A stretch of 64,000 bases of DNA from Amycolatopsis sp. QT-25 (GCF_029369745.1 NZ_CP120210.1:3782001-3846000), one strand, 5' to 3'. Positions 19,526 through 28,822 are shown, counted from the first letter of the stretch. A program made the numbers and translations. The notes: generated by a model from the sequence alone, not told the origin.

Positions 19526-21030
19526 AGCCGGTAGACGGTGAGCGCGCTGGGCCGCGACCGGAAGCGGAAGTCGTTGCCGAGCGGGCCGACCTCGCCGTCG
19601 GTGGCGACGCGGCGGTTGCCGTCGAGCAGCCGGACGTGCAGCTCCGGGACGTCGAGTTCCTGGTAGACGTGGCTGGCGTTGAGGCTGTTCGTGATCGTCG
19701 CGAGGATGAACCGTGCCCGCGAATACGGCACGTCGGCCCGCAGATAGCGGACGTCGAGCAGGCCGGTGTCGAGCGCCGGGCGGCGGGACGGCGCGAGCCC
19801 CTTCGGCGAGTAGGTCCCGTTGCCGACGAACAGCAGCCAGATGCTGATGCGCTTGCCGTTGAGGGTCACTTCGAGCGGCTTCGCGCGCCGGAGGGTGCGG
19901 GCGAGCGCGATCGCCGCGGACGGCCACTTCGGATGCCGCTTCTGCAGCCTTTCCCGGATGCGGACCATCTCCGGGTAACCGCCGAGGCTGGCGGTGTTGA
20001 CGAAGTAGCGGTGGTCGTCGCCGTCGTTGATTTCGACCTCGCCGAGGTCGACTCCGACGGCGTTGCCCGCTTCGGTGGCGGCGTCCGCGTCGGGCATCGA
20101 GCGCATGCCGATGTCGCGGGCGAAGTGGTTGAGGGTGCCGGCCGGGATGAGCGCGAGCGGCAGATCGTGGTCGGACGCGACGGCGGCCACCGCGGCGACC
20201 GTTCCGTCACCACCGGCGACACCGAGCGCGCGCACGGTGTTGTCGTGGGCGGCGATCTCTTCGCAGAGCTGCTCGCGCAGGTCCCGCTTCTCGTCCGGGT
20301 ACAGGATGGTGGCCTTGGGCCAGGCGAAGCGGGCTTCCTCGGTCGGGTCCTTGCCGTCGATCCCCGAATGCGGGTTGATCAGCACGAGCATGTCCTCCCC
20401 GTCGCGCATCTCGGGCGCTTCGGCGGTGTGCGCGGTGCGACCGGGGACGTCGGGGTGCAGCGGCCACCAGTGCCGCGTCAGCAGGCCCGCGCCGATGCCG
20501 ATGCCGATGCCCACGCCGACGTCACTGGGCCAGTGGACGCCCGTGTGGACCCGGGAATAGGCCACGGCCACGGCCAGCGGGGCGAGCGCGGCACCGGTCC
20601 TGGGCGATTCCATCGCGACGGCCGTGACGAAGGCCGCCGCCGACGCCGAGTGGCCGGAGGGGAACGACGACGAGGTCGGCCGCCGGACGAGGCGCCGGTG
20701 CATCGGCACCTCTTCGGCCGCGGGACGGCGGCGGGGGAACAACGGTTTGCCGATCAGGTTCGCCGCGGCGCTGGCGCCGGCGATGGCGGCCACACCGCGA
20801 AGCGCGCCCCGGCGCGTCGGCCCCTTCTTCGCCGCGAGCAGGACCGCGACACACCACCAAAGCTTGGATTTGTCCGCACTTTTGGAGAGCGAGGTGATCA
20901 CGTCGTCGGCCCGTGTCCTCGGGAGGGCGGCGCTGCGGGCCATCAGCCTCCGGTCGGTTCGCCCGACCTTGCGGAAAGGGCGTTTGAGCTGCTTTAACAC
21001 GGATTCACCGCTTCCGGGTCGGGATGTCAT
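19522..21030 (-). CDS. PAP2 phosphatase-diacylglycerol kinase catalytic domain fusion
   Basis: About 502 residues joining two lipid enzymes. The N-terminal third is a PAP2 (phosphatidic acid phosphatase type 2) domain with [23 protein letters not shown] and [12 protein letters not shown], the three phosphatase motifs, amid hydrophobic helices. The C-terminal 300 residues are a diacylglycerol-kinase/LCB5-type catalytic domain: [23 protein letters not shown], and [19 protein letters not shown]. One domain removes and the other adds a phosphate on lipids; whether they act in series on one lipid is unknown. Similar fusions are annotated in actinobacteria. The start is uncertain among 21063, 21030 and a GTG near 21000. 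It is divergent from pafA. Confidence 0.87.
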   Translation of the reverse strand: MTSRPGSGESVLKQLKRPFRKVGRTDRRLMARSAALPRTRADDVITSLSKSADKSKLWWCVAVLLAAKKGPTRRGALRGVAAIAGASAAANLIGKPLFPRRRPAAEEVPMHRRLVRRPTSSSFPSGHSASAAAFVTAVAMESPRTGAALAPLAVAVAYSRVHTGVHWPSDVGVGIGIGIGAGLLTRHWWPLHPDVPGRTAHTAEAPEMRDGEDMLVLINPHSGIDGKDPTEEARFAWPKATILYPDEKRDLREQLCEEIAAHDNTVRALGVAGGDGTVAAVAAVASDHDLPLALIPAGTLNHFARDIGMRSMPDADAATEAGNAVGVDLGEVEINDGDDHRYFVNTASLGGYPEMVRIRERLQKRHPKWPSAAIALARTLRRAKPLEVTLNGKRISIWLLFVGNGTYSPKGLAPSRRPALDTGLLDVRYLRADVPYSRARFILATITNSLNASHVYQELDVPELHVRLLDGNRRVATDGEVGPLGNDFRFRSRPSALTVYRL

Positions 21031-21147
21031 GCGCGTGATACCCGATCGGGACTTCCCGCACACCTTTCACCGAATGCAACGTACCTACCGCGTGTCGCCG
21101 CCCGAACGGCGCACCGTCAGTGGGCCCGCACCGCCTACTCTGGTGGA

Positions 21148-22506
21148 ATGCAGCGGCGGATCTTTGGCATCGAGACCGAGTTCGGGGTCACGTGCACCTT
21201 TCACGGGCAACGCAGGCTCTCCCCGGACGAAGTGGCGCGTTACCTGTTTCGGCGTGTCGTGTCCTGGGGGCGTTCGTCGAACGTCTTCCTGTCGAACGGG
21301 TCGCGGCTCTACCTCGACGTGGGCTCCCACCCGGAGTACGCGACAGCCGAGTGCGACGACCTCGTCCAGCTCGTCACGCATGACAAGGCAGGCGAGCGCA
21401 TCCTCGAGGACCTCCTGGTCGACGCCGAGCGGCGGCTGGCGGACGAGGGCATCGGCGGCGACATCTTCCTGTTCAAGAACAACACCGACTCGGCGGGCAA
21501 CTCCTACGGCTGCCATGAGAACTATCTCGTGACCCGTGCCGGGGAGTTCTCGCGGATCGCCGACGTGCTGCTGCCGTTCCTGGTGACCCGGCAGCTGATC
21601 TGCGGCGCGGGCAAGGTGCTGCAGACGCCGCGGGGCGCGGTGTACTGCCTGTCCCAGCGAGCGGAGCACATCTGGGAAGGCGTCTCCAGCGCCACCACGC
21701 GTTCGCGGCCGATCATCAACACCCGCGACGAGCCGCACGCCGACGCCGAACGCTACCGGCGCCTGCACGTGATCGTCGGCGACTCGAACATGGCCGAACC
21801 GACCACGATGCTCAAGGTCGGCTCCGCGCATCTGGTGCTGGAAATGATCGAAGCGGGTGTCCAGTTCCGCGACTTCACCCTGGACAACCCGATAAGGGCC
21901 ATCCGCGAGATCAGCCACGACCTCACCGGCCGCCGCCAGGTGCGGCTCGCCGGCGGTCGCGAGGCGTCCGCACTCGACATCCAGCGCGAGTACCACGCCC
22001 GCGCCGTCCAGCACGTCAAGGAGACCGGTTCGTCACCGCAGTCCGAGCGCGTCGTCGAGCTGTGGGGCCGGGCGCTGGAGGCGGTCGAGCAGCAGGACTT
22101 CAGCAAGATCGACACCGAGATCGACTGGGCGATCAAGCACCGGCTGGTCGAGCGCTACCGCAACAAGCACGACCTCGACCTGTCGAGCCCGCGGATCGCC
22201 CAGCTCGACCTGGCCTACCACGACATCCGGCGCGGCCGCGGCATCTTCGACCTGCTGCAGCGGAAGGGCCTCGTGCGGCGGGTCACCGACGACGGGGAGA
22301 TCGAACTGGCCAAGGACACCCCGCCGCAGACCACGCGGGCGAAGCTGCGCGGTGACTTCATCGCCGCCGCGCAGGCCGCCGGGCGTGACTTCACCGTGGA
22401 CTGGGTGCACCTCAAGCTGAACGACCAGGCACAGCGGACCGTGTTGTGCAAGGACCCGTTCCGTTCGGTGGACGAACGGGTCGAGAGGCTCATTTCCTCG
22501 CTTTGA
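21148..22506 (+). CDS. pafA: Pup--protein ligase PafA
   Basis: PafA uses ATP to phosphorylate the C-terminal glutamate of Pup and joins it to substrate lysines. The 452-residue product starts [20 protein letters not shown], with metal and nucleotide glutamates in GIETEFG. The catalytic aspartate is D57 in [17 protein letters not shown]. It is homologous to dop at 13.6 kb (shared [15 protein letters not shown] and RLHVI segments) but shorter at the N-terminus, as expected. GGTGGA precedes the ATG. It lies about 4 kb downstream of prcA and upstream of pafBC, as in mycobacteria. Confidence 0.96.
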   Translation: MQRRIFGIETEFGVTCTFHGQRRLSPDEVARYLFRRVVSWGRSSNVFLSNGSRLYLDVGSHPEYATAECDDLVQLVTHDKAGERILEDLLVDAERRLADEGIGGDIFLFKNNTDSAGNSYGCHENYLVTRAGEFSRIADVLLPFLVTRQLICGAGKVLQTPRGAVYCLSQRAEHIWEGVSSATTRSRPIINTRDEPHADAERYRRLHVIVGDSNMAEPTTMLKVGSAHLVLEMIEAGVQFRDFTLDNPIRAIREISHDLTGRRQVRLAGGREASALDIQREYHARAVQHVKETGSSPQSERVVELWGRALEAVEQQDFSKIDTEIDWAIKHRLVERYRNKHDLDLSSPRIAQLDLAYHDIRRGRGIFDLLQRKGLVRRVTDDGEIELAKDTPPQTTRAKLRGDFIAAAQAAGRDFTVDWVHLKLNDQAQRTVLCKDPFRSVDERVERLISSL

Positions 22507-22629
22507 GCCATCCTTGCTCAGGGCCGGCCGACCCCCGATCGTCACTCCTGTGTGCCGTGGAGGTCGCTGTGGGTTTGAGCCAGGGAGGGCAAGGCGAACG
22601 CGATTCTTCGACCGAGGGAGAGGTGCGCG

Positions 22630-23673
22630 ATGCGCCGTGCGTTGCTGGTCCTGCTGGGCGCGGTCGTCCCGCTGGCGTTCGCCGGTGTCGCGCAAGCCGC
22701 GCCGGAATGTCCCGCGCCCGCCTGGACGGAGACCCCGACGGGTACGGACGCTCGATTGCGCGGACTCGCCGCGGTGGATTCGCGCACGGCGTGGGTCAGC
22801 GGGAGTGGGGGCACCATCCTGCGCACCACCGACCGCGGCCGCACCTGGAAGCCGGTCGCCCCGGCCGGCACCGAGGCGCTCGACTTCCGCGACATCGAGG
22901 CCTTCGACGCCGAGCACGCCGTCGCCCTGTCCATCGGGGCCGGCGACACGTCCCGGATCTATCGCACCGACGACGGCGGCAAGAGCTGGCGACTGGCCTT
23001 CCGGAACAGCGACCCGGCGGCCTTCTACGACTGTGTCGCGTTCTTCGATCACCGGCGCGGCCTCGCGATGAGCGATCCGGTGGACGGCAAGTTCCGGTTG
23101 CAGTCCACTTCGGACGGTGGCCGGACCTGGCGGCCGGTGCCGTCCGCGGGGATGGTTCCCGCGCTCGACGGCGAGTTCGGGTTCGCCGCCAGCGGCCAGT
23201 GCCTCACCACGTCCGGCCCGCGTGACGCCTGGATCGCCACCGGCGGTGGCGCCCGAGCACGGGTCCTGCACTCCGGCGACGGCGGCGAGACCTGGGCGGC
23301 CGCGGACACCCCGTTGCCCAGCGGCGCCTCCGCCGGGGTCTTCTCGGTGACTTTCCGGGACCCGCGGCACGGCGTGGCCATCGGTGGCGATCACGCGGCG
23401 CCGAACGCGCCGGGTCCGGCTGTCGCGCTGAGCGCGGACAGGGGGCGCACCTGGCGGACGCCGTCCGAGGCGCCGGTCGGCTACCGCTCCGGGCTGGCCT
23501 GGCTGGGGAACACGGTCATCGCCGTCGGTCCCGGCGGAAGCGATCTGAGCCCGGACGGCGGGCGGCACTGGAAGTCGTTCGACACCGGATCGCTGGACTC
23601 GGTCGCTTGCGCGCGCGGGGCGTGCTGGGGGAGCGGGGCGAACGGCAGGGCCGTCCGGCTCAGCGGGGTTTGA
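22630..23673 (+). CDS. Secreted BNR/Ycf48-type beta-propeller protein
   Basis: A 347-residue exported protein. The signal peptide MRRALLVLLGAVVPLAFAGVAQA precedes APECPAP. The mature part is built of repeats with the Asp-box pattern (S/T-x-D-x-G-x-T-W): TTDRGRTW, TDDGGKSW, TSDGGRTW, SGDGGETW, SADRGRTW, SPDGGRHW. Six such boxes imply a six- or seven-bladed propeller like Ycf48 or sialidase-type folds. No catalytic residues of sialidases are evident, so it is more likely a binding or scaffold protein. It stands alone between pafA and an ArsR gene, with about 120 bp on each side. Confidence 0.83.
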   Translation: MRRALLVLLGAVVPLAFAGVAQAAPECPAPAWTETPTGTDARLRGLAAVDSRTAWVSGSGGTILRTTDRGRTWKPVAPAGTEALDFRDIEAFDAEHAVALSIGAGDTSRIYRTDDGGKSWRLAFRNSDPAAFYDCVAFFDHRRGLAMSDPVDGKFRLQSTSDGGRTWRPVPSAGMVPALDGEFGFAASGQCLTTSGPRDAWIATGGGARARVLHSGDGGETWAAADTPLPSGASAGVFSVTFRDPRHGVAIGGDHAAPNAPGPAVALSADRGRTWRTPSEAPVGYRSGLAWLGNTVIAVGPGGSDLSPDGGRHWKSFDTGSLDSVACARGACWGSGANGRAVRLSGV

Positions 23674-23736
23674 GCGCTTCGGCGGCAGGTGTCGCGTGGG
23701 CCGAGCGGGTCGGGGGTGGCAAGTAGGGTCAGCACA

Positions 23737-23755
23737 CGAATCGCCACTTACGACC
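23737..23755 (+). repeat. Dispersed intergenic motif, copy 2
   Basis: CGAATCGCCACTTACGACC lies in the short gap upstream of the ArsR gene. It matches the core of copies at 17479-17505 (same strand) and 58384-58410 (opposite strand). Its position 30-45 bp before the ArsR start might be regulatory. Confidence 0.5.
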
Positions 23756-23782
23756 CCTTCGACCCACGAGCTTTCGAGGATC

Positions 23783-24124
23783 ATGACCGCACGAGCCGAA
23801 CCCGTTCCGGAGGCCACCGAGCACCTCGTCGAGGTGCTGAAGGCGCTCGCCAACCCCATCCGGCTCCAGGTGCTCGGGTGGTTGCGCGAACCGGACCGGC
23901 ACTTCCCGCCGGAGAACGCGATCGCCGACCAGAACGAGGTCGGCGTCTGCGTCAGTCATCTCCAGGCGAAGCTGGGGCTCGCGCAATCCACGGTGTCGGC
24001 GTACCTGGCGTTGCTGCAGCGTGCCGGCCTCGTCCGGTCCACCCGCGTGGGGAAGTGGACGCACTATCGCCGGGACGAACAGCGGATCGCGCAGCTCGTC
24101 GACCTGTTGGGACGCTCCATCTGA
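23783..24124 (+). CDS. ArsR-family transcriptional repressor
   Basis: A 113-residue winged-helix repressor: HLVEVLKALANPIRLQVLGWLRE is the ArsR first helix pair, and VCVSHLQAKLGLAQSTVSAYLALLQRAGLVRSTRVGKWTHYRRDE carries the recognition helix and beta wing. One cysteine (GVCVSH) lies in the helix that binds thiophilic metals in some members, but no CxC motif is present, so a metal ligand is not indicated. The ATG at 23783 has CGAGGA upstream. The downstream LLM oxidoreductase gene is separated by 70 bp containing a perfect 10-bp-arm palindrome, the likely operator. The regulator therefore probably controls that gene. Confidence 0.88.
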   Translation: MTARAEPVPEATEHLVEVLKALANPIRLQVLGWLREPDRHFPPENAIADQNEVGVCVSHLQAKLGLAQSTVSAYLALLQRAGLVRSTRVGKWTHYRRDEQRIAQLVDLLGRSI

Positions 24125-24136
24125 GCTCGATCGGAA

Positions 24137-24172
24137 CAACATATCGAAGATATGCGATACTCCGATATGTTG
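24137..24172. promoter_or_regulatory. Probable ArsR operator upstream of the LLM gene
   Basis: Perfect inverted arms CAACATATCG (24137-24146) and CGATATGTTG (24163-24172) flank a 16-bp spacer that itself contains GATATGCGATA. AT-rich palindromes of this kind, with ATA/TAT half sites, are typical ArsR operators. It lies between the ArsR stop and the LLM start and is strikingly AT-rich against its surroundings. Confidence 0.7.
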
Positions 24173-24194
24173 CACTCGATCCGAGGAGAGACAG

Positions 24195-25058
24195 ATGGAA
24201 CTGGGGCGTTTCGGGATCTGGACGTTCGACTTCGAAGACCAGCCCGCGAGCATGCTGCGGGATTCGGTGCGGGAACTGGACGAACTGGGCTGGCCCGCGA
24301 TCTGGATCCCGGAACGGGACGGACGGGAAGCCCTGACCCACGCCGGATTCCTGCTCGCGTCCACCGAACGCATGACCGTGGTCAACGGGATCGCGCGGAT
24401 CGGCTCGCGCGGGGCGCGCTGGGCCCGCGGCGCCGCGCTCCTGCTGGCCGACGGCTATCCGGGGCGGCACGTGCTCGGGCTCGGCTTCGGTGGCGCGCGT
24501 CCCGGCGTCGAGCCGCTGGAGGCCATGAGCGACTATCTCGACGAACTCGACACCATCACCAGCGCGAACCCGTTGCCCGCTGTGCCGATCCGCCGGTTGC
24601 TCGCCGCGTACGGGCCGAAGATGCTCGGACTGGCCCGTGACCGGTCCGAGGGGGCGCACACCTATCACGTGCCGGTGTCGCACACCGCCCAGGCGAGGGA
24701 AGTGCTGGGACGGAAGGCGTTCCTCGGCGTCGAGCACGCCGTGCTCTTCGAAACCGACCCGGGCAAGGCGCGCGAGATCGCTCGCGAGCATCTGCACGTC
24801 TACCTGACGTCGGAGTACAACGTCGCCAAGTTCCTCCGGCTCGGCTACACGGAAGCCGATCTCGACGGCGGCCGCGGCAGCGACCGGCTCGTCGACGACC
24901 TCGTGTTCTGGGGCGACCTCGACACCGTCACCGCGAAGCTGCACGGCCATCTCGACGCGGGCGCCGACCACGTCGGGGTCCAGGTCATCGGCGTCCGCCC
25001 CGGCGACTCGGCCATGCCGCACTGGCGTCGGCTGGCCGAGTCGCTGCTGCCGGGCTAG
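24195..25058 (+). CDS. LLM-class F420-dependent oxidoreductase
   Basis: A 287-residue luciferase-like flavin/deazaflavin enzyme of the TIGR03620-like group. These enzymes use coenzyme F420 to oxidise or reduce alcohols, aldehydes or enoates. Visible family blocks are LGRFGIWTFDFE, LGWPAIWIPE, NGIARIGSRGARWARGAA, GRHVLGLGFGG and HVPVSHTAQAREVLG. GAGGAGAG precedes the ATG. The upstream palindrome and ArsR gene indicate it is the regulated target. It is convergent with an SDR gene whose stop overlaps its own. The substrate is not known. Confidence 0.87.
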   Translation: MELGRFGIWTFDFEDQPASMLRDSVRELDELGWPAIWIPERDGREALTHAGFLLASTERMTVVNGIARIGSRGARWARGAALLLADGYPGRHVLGLGFGGARPGVEPLEAMSDYLDELDTITSANPLPAVPIRRLLAAYGPKMLGLARDRSEGAHTYHVPVSHTAQAREVLGRKAFLGVEHAVLFETDPGKAREIAREHLHVYLTSEYNVAKFLRLGYTEADLDGGRGSDRLVDDLVFWGDLDTVTAKLHGHLDAGADHVGVQVIGVRPGDSAMPHWRRLAESLLPG

Positions 25059-25753
25059 CGGACCTGCCCGGTCGGGCGGACCACGATCTCGTTGACGTCG
25101 ACCGAGGGCGGCTGCGCGAGCGCGTAGAGCACCGCCCTCGCGACGTCGTCGGGTTCCAGTTTCGGCTTGGCCTTCGAGTCCTCGGGGATCATCGAGGTGT
25201 CCACCAGGCCCGGTTGCACGACGGTGACCCGGACGCCGGTGCCGATGGCCTCCTCGCGGATCGATCCGGCGAGCCCGGTCACCGCCCATTTCGTCGCCGA
25301 GTAGAGGTTCCCCGGCCGGTGGTAGCGCCCGGCGACCGAACCGGTGAGCACGAGGTGTCCCTTCGATTCCGCCAGCGACGGCAGCGTCGCCCGTGCGGTG
25401 AGGGCGGTGCCGTAGACGTTCGTCAGCACCATGTCCCGCCACTGTTCGGGGTCCGCGCCGCCGTCGCCGAAGAACGAGACCACGACGCTTTGTCCCGCGT
25501 TGGCGAAAACCGCGTCCAGCCCGCCGAAGGTGGTCTTCACCGTCTCGACCGCGGAGGACAGCGAACCCCAGTCGGTGACGTCCGCCGCGACCGCGAGCGC
25601 GCGATCCTCGCCGAACTCGGCGACGAGGGGGCGCAGCGCCTCGCGGTCGCGGGCGAGCAACGCCAGCCGGAACCCGGCCGCGGCCGCCCGGCGTGCGGTG
25701 GCCTCGCCGAGACCGCGGGAGGCACCGGTGATCAGCAGTACTCGATCGTTCAT
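25055..25753 (-). CDS. Short-chain dehydrogenase/reductase
   Basis: A 232-residue classical SDR. NAD(P) motif TGASRGLGEA is near the N-terminus (MNDRVLLITGASRG), NAG is in VFANAGQSV, and the catalytic set S...Y-x3-K appears as LTGSVAGRYHRPGNLYSATKWAV. The cofactor is probably NADPH because arginine residues follow the glycine motif (inference). Its start overlaps by 4 bp (ATGA) the stop of the SRPBCC gene upstream, so the two are cotranscribed. Its own stop overlaps the end of the convergent LLM oxidoreductase gene. The substrate is unknown. Confidence 0.9.
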   Translation of the reverse strand: MNDRVLLITGASRGLGEATARRAAAAGFRLALLARDREALRPLVAEFGEDRALAVAADVTDWGSLSSAVETVKTTFGGLDAVFANAGQSVVVSFFGDGGADPEQWRDMVLTNVYGTALTARATLPSLAESKGHLVLTGSVAGRYHRPGNLYSATKWAVTGLAGSIREEAIGTGVRVTVVQPGLVDTSMIPEDSKAKPKLEPDDVARAVLYALAQPPSVDVNEIVVRPTGQVR

Positions 25754-26202
25754 GCCTCCAAACTAGGCGGCTCGTACGAGTCCCACTCGGGCACCGGGTC
25801 GCCGGCGAGGGACGCGCCGAGCCGGTCGAGATAGAAGTGCCAGCCCTTGGCGATGTCCGAGGTGTCCCAGTCGGGTCTGGGCGTCCGGTGCACGAAGTCG
25901 AGCACCGTTCCGTCGCCGTGCGGGGTCAAGGTCAGCTCCACCTGCCAGGTCGGCTCGCCGGTGTTGTGCAGATCCACGGCCAGCCGTTTCGGCGGATCGC
26001 ATTCCCGGATGACGGCGGGTGCCGGTTCGGAGCTTTCCTCCGCGGTCATCGACAGCATGATCGTGTTGCCGACCCCTGGCTCGCCCGTCCACGTGCCGAA
26101 CCAGCGGGCCGTCCGCTCGGATTCGGTGAGTGCCGACCAGACGTCTTCGATCGGGTCGGGATACTCGCGCCGGAGTTCGAGCCGGGTTTCTTCGTTGTCC
26201 AT
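25750..26202 (-). CDS. SRPBCC/AHSA1-like ligand-binding protein
   Basis: A 150-residue START-like helix-grip protein. The pattern LELRREYPDPIEDVWSALTESERTARWFGTWTG is the standard AHSA1 N-terminal block, and KGWHFYLDRLGASLAG is the C-terminal helix. These proteins bind hydrophobic ligands and are often paired with ArsR-type repressors. Here the partner is an SDR, overlapping by 4 bp. A 12-bp perfect palindrome (26222-26233) lies 20 bp upstream of the start and may be the operator for a regulator encoded elsewhere. Confidence 0.83.
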   Translation of the reverse strand: MDNEETRLELRREYPDPIEDVWSALTESERTARWFGTWTGEPGVGNTIMLSMTAEESSEPAPAVIRECDPPKRLAVDLHNTGEPTWQVELTLTPHGDGTVLDFVHRTPRPDWDTSDIAKGWHFYLDRLGASLAGDPVPEWDSYEPPSLEA

Positions 26203-26221
26203 GATGCGAAGATAACCCTAG

Positions 26222-26233
26222 GCTTAATTAAGC
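26222..26233. promoter_or_regulatory. AT-rich palindrome upstream of the SRPBCC-SDR operon
   Basis: GCTTAATTAAGC is a perfect 12-bp palindrome in a high-GC context, 20 bp from the SRPBCC start codon. The position suits a repressor site overlapping the promoter of the leftward operon. The cognate regulator is not identified; HxlR lies on the other side. Confidence 0.5.
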
Positions 26234-26377
26234 GTCAACTTATCTGTCGGTGAATGCGGTCGACGCCGAACTCGTACCTGACCGGTTCCCGGTACGGGCC
26301 CCGGGCTCCCCGTGCACCCAAGGACTTCCCGACCATTTCAGGCGAATTATGGGGCGTTACTCTCCATCGGGAAGTAC

Positions 26378-26391
26378 GCACCTCGAGGTGC
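26378..26391. promoter_or_regulatory. Palindrome before the HxlR gene, candidate autoregulatory site
   Basis: GCACCTCGAGGTGC is a perfect 14-bp palindrome 27 bp before the preferred HxlR start. HxlR-type regulators usually bind near their own start, so autoregulation is plausible but unproven. Confidence 0.45.
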
Positions 26392-26417
26392 CCAGCCCAC
26401 GCGGAGGTACGCGCACC

Positions 26418-26849
26418 GTGGTCACACGTCCGGCACAGGACCGGCGAAACGAGGAGAAACGGGCCTACGACGCCTATCTCGCGGCCTGCCCCGCCCGAAA
26501 ACTGCTCGACGAGGTCTCGGGTAAGTGGGTGAGCCTCGTCCTCGTCGCACTGGGCGACGGGCCCCAGCGTTACAGCGACCTCTCCCGCAGGATCGACGGC
26601 GTCAGCCCGAAGATGCTCACGCAGACCCTGCGGACCCTGGAACGCGATGGCCTGCTGACCCGGACCGTCACCGCTTGCGTGCCGGTGCGTGTGGACTACG
26701 AACTGACCGAGCTCGGCCGGGGCCTCCGGCAACTGCTGGCGGGGATCAAGGGCTGGGCCGAGACGCGATTCGAGGAGGTCGAGACCGCCAGGAATCGTTA
26801 CGACGCGCGATCGGCGGCTGTCACCACCGGGTCGGACGGCGCGGGCTAG
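26418..26849 (+). CDS. HxlR-family winged-helix regulator
   Basis: About 143 residues. The HxlR pattern is clear: CPARKLLDEVSGKWVSLVLVALGDGPQRYSDLSRRIDGVSPKMLTQTLRTLERDGLLTR, followed by the beta wing VPVRVDYELTELGRGL. A cysteine just before the domain (AACPARK) is typical of HxlR proteins that sense electrophiles or redox state. A longer frame back to 26250 would add 56 residues with no family similarity. GTG at 26418 has GGAGG about ten bases upstream and is preferred. pafB starts 10 bp after its stop. This may be chance or read-through coupling; HxlR has no known proteasome role. Confidence 0.82.
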   Translation: MVTRPAQDRRNEEKRAYDAYLAACPARKLLDEVSGKWVSLVLVALGDGPQRYSDLSRRIDGVSPKMLTQTLRTLERDGLLTRTVTACVPVRVDYELTELGRGLRQLLAGIKGWAETRFEEVETARNRYDARSAAVTTGSDGAG

Positions 26850-26858
26850 GGTAGCCGG

Positions 26859-27839
26859 GTGTCCACCGCTCGCGCCGAACGTCTGGTCAACCTGGTTCTG
26901 GCCCTCCTGTCCACTCGGCAGTACCTCACCGCCGAGCGGATCCGGGGCATCGTGCCCGGGTACGCCGACGCGGCCAGCGACGAGGCGTACTTCCGGATGT
27001 TCGAGCGCGACAAGACCGAACTGCGCGAACTCGGCATCCCGCTGGAGACCGGCCGCAATTCCGCGTTCGACGCGATCGACGGCTACCGCATCGCGCGGCG
27101 TGACTACGAACTCGGCGAAATCGACCTCGCGCCCGACGAGGCGACCGCGGTCGGCCTCGCCGTCCGGCTCTGGGATTCCCCGGAACTGACCGGTGAGGCC
27201 CAAGGCGCGCTGGTGAAGCTCCGCGCGGCAGGGGTCGAGGTCGACGACCACGCCCCGACCGTCGTCGAGCCCCGCGTCCGCGCCGAACCGGCGTTCGGCC
27301 CGCTGCTCGCCGCCGTCCAAGCCGGGCAGGCGGTGCGCTTCGAGTACCGCCGCAGCGGTTCGGCCGAGCGCAAGATCCGCACTCTCGAACCGTGGGGCGT
27401 GGTGTCGTGGCGGGGCCGGTGGTACGTCGTCGGGTACGACAGGGACCGCGGCGCGCCCCGCTGCTTCCGCCTTTCGCGCGTGACGGGGAAGGTCGAGGCC
27501 TTCGGCCCGCCCGGCGTCGTCGAGCGTCCGGAAGGGGTCAATCTGCTGCGGATGGTCTCCGCGAGCAGCAGCGAAGATCCATCGGCGGTCACCACGGCCA
27601 GTGTCTGGGTCGCCGACGGCAGGGCGGCCGGAGTCCGCCGCCGCGGCCGGGTGGTCGGCCGCAGCGACGCCGGGGGAGAAGAAGGCGACCTCGTGGAGAT
27701 CGCGCTGTTCTACCCCGAATCCGCCGTCGACTGGCTCACCGCCCACGGCCCGGACGTCCTCGTTCTCGAACCCGAGGTGCTCGCGAAGTCGGTCTTCAGC
27801 CGTCTCGAGGCCATCGCGCACGCCGGCGGTGCCCGATGA
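26859..27839 (+). CDS. pafB: PafB, WYL-domain DNA-damage regulator
   Basis: PafB pairs with PafC as the transcriptional activator of the LexA-independent DNA-damage response in mycobacteria. The 326-residue product has an N-terminal winged helix (VSTARAERLVNLVLALLSTRQYLTAERIRG), a WYL domain (RTLEPWGVVSWRGRWYVVGYDRDRGAPRCFRLSRV) and a C-terminal WCX-like extension. It overlaps pafC by 4 bp (ATGA), ensuring coupled synthesis of the heterodimer. The GTG start directly follows the HxlR gene. Location downstream of pafA matches the mycobacterial order. Confidence 0.93.
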   Translation: MSTARAERLVNLVLALLSTRQYLTAERIRGIVPGYADAASDEAYFRMFERDKTELRELGIPLETGRNSAFDAIDGYRIARRDYELGEIDLAPDEATAVGLAVRLWDSPELTGEAQGALVKLRAAGVEVDDHAPTVVEPRVRAEPAFGPLLAAVQAGQAVRFEYRRSGSAERKIRTLEPWGVVSWRGRWYVVGYDRDRGAPRCFRLSRVTGKVEAFGPPGVVERPEGVNLLRMVSASSSEDPSAVTTASVWVADGRAAGVRRRGRVVGRSDAGGEEGDLVEIALFYPESAVDWLTAHGPDVLVLEPEVLAKSVFSRLEAIAHAGGAR

Positions 27840-28813
27840 GCGCCACCGGACGGATGCCGCGGCTGCTCGCACTCGTGCCGTACCTGCTCGCCCGGCCGGG
27901 GATCAAGATCGACGACGCCGCGCACGACTTCGACGTCACGCCCAAGCAGCTGCGCAAGGACCTCGAACTGCTGTGGATGTGCGGGCTGCCCGGCTACGGC
28001 CCGGGCGACCTGATCGACCTCTCCTTCGAAGGCGACACGATCGTCGTCACGCACGACGCCGGGATGAACCGCCCCCTGCGGCTCACCGGCGGCGAGGCGA
28101 CGGCCATGCTCGTCGCGCTGCGGGCCTTGGCCGAGACGCCCGGCGTGGTCGACGCCGACGCGGTCCGCCGCGCCATCGCGAAGATCGAGGCCGCCGCCGG
28201 CCAGGCCCAGCCGTCGGGGATCGTCGTCGGCGGGGGAGTGCGGGAGGGCAAGAAGACCGCCGGCACCCGCGAAGCCGTCCGGTCCGCTCTCACCGCGAAG
28301 CGCGCGTTGCGGATCCGGTACTACACGGCGTCGAAGGACGAGATCACCGAACGCACCGTCGATCCCATGCGGCTGCTCATCGTCCAGGCGGTCGGGTACC
28401 TCGAAGCGTGGTGCCGCCGTGCCGAGGGTGTCCGGCTGTTCCGGCTCGACCGCATCGACGAGCTCACCGTGCTGGGCGAACCCGCCGTCCCGCCGGCGCA
28501 CGCGCGGCCCACTGACCTTTCCGATGGTGTTTTCCGGCCCCGTCCCGATCAGCAGGAGGGCGTCCTCGTCCTCGACCCCGACGCACGCTGGGTAGCCGAG
28601 TACTACCCCTGCGAGGAGCTCGACGAACTCGACGGCGGGCGGCTGCGCATCCGAATGCGGTACGCGGACGAGTCCTGGATGGTCCGGCTGATCCTGGGGC
28701 TCGGCGGAGACGCGCAGGTCGAAAGCCCGGCGGCGCTCGGAGAGGCGGTTCGTCAGCGGGCGGCCGACGCACTGGCCCGGGCTCGTCACCTAACGTCAAC
28801 CTACGAGCAGTAA
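27836..28813 (+). CDS. pafC: PafC, WYL-domain DNA-damage regulator
   Basis: The second half of the PafBC regulator, 325 residues: an N-terminal helix-turn-helix (MPRLLALVPYLLARPGIKIDDAAHDFDVTPKQLRKDLELLW), a WYL domain (TVDPMRLLIVQAVGYLEAWCRRAEGVRLFRLDRI) and a C-terminal WCX-like domain (RWVAEYYPCEELDELDGGRLRIRMRYAD). The ATG lies inside the pafB stop (ATGA). PafB and PafC are homologous and probably arose by duplication. A small membrane-protein gene and tatA/tatC follow on the same strand, so transcription may continue into the Tat genes. Confidence 0.93.
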   Translation: MSATGRMPRLLALVPYLLARPGIKIDDAAHDFDVTPKQLRKDLELLWMCGLPGYGPGDLIDLSFEGDTIVVTHDAGMNRPLRLTGGEATAMLVALRALAETPGVVDADAVRRAIAKIEAAAGQAQPSGIVVGGGVREGKKTAGTREAVRSALTAKRALRIRYYTASKDEITERTVDPMRLLIVQAVGYLEAWCRRAEGVRLFRLDRIDELTVLGEPAVPPAHARPTDLSDGVFRPRPDQQEGVLVLDPDARWVAEYYPCEELDELDGGRLRIRMRYADESWMVRLILGLGGDAQVESPAALGEAVRQRAADALARARHLTSTYEQ

Positions 28814-28822
28814 GGTGACGCC

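Noticed and set aside
26250..26417. N-terminal extension of the HxlR protein
   Set aside because: No similarity to the family and it would bury a palindromic candidate operator within coding sequence; the GTG at 26418 has a better site.
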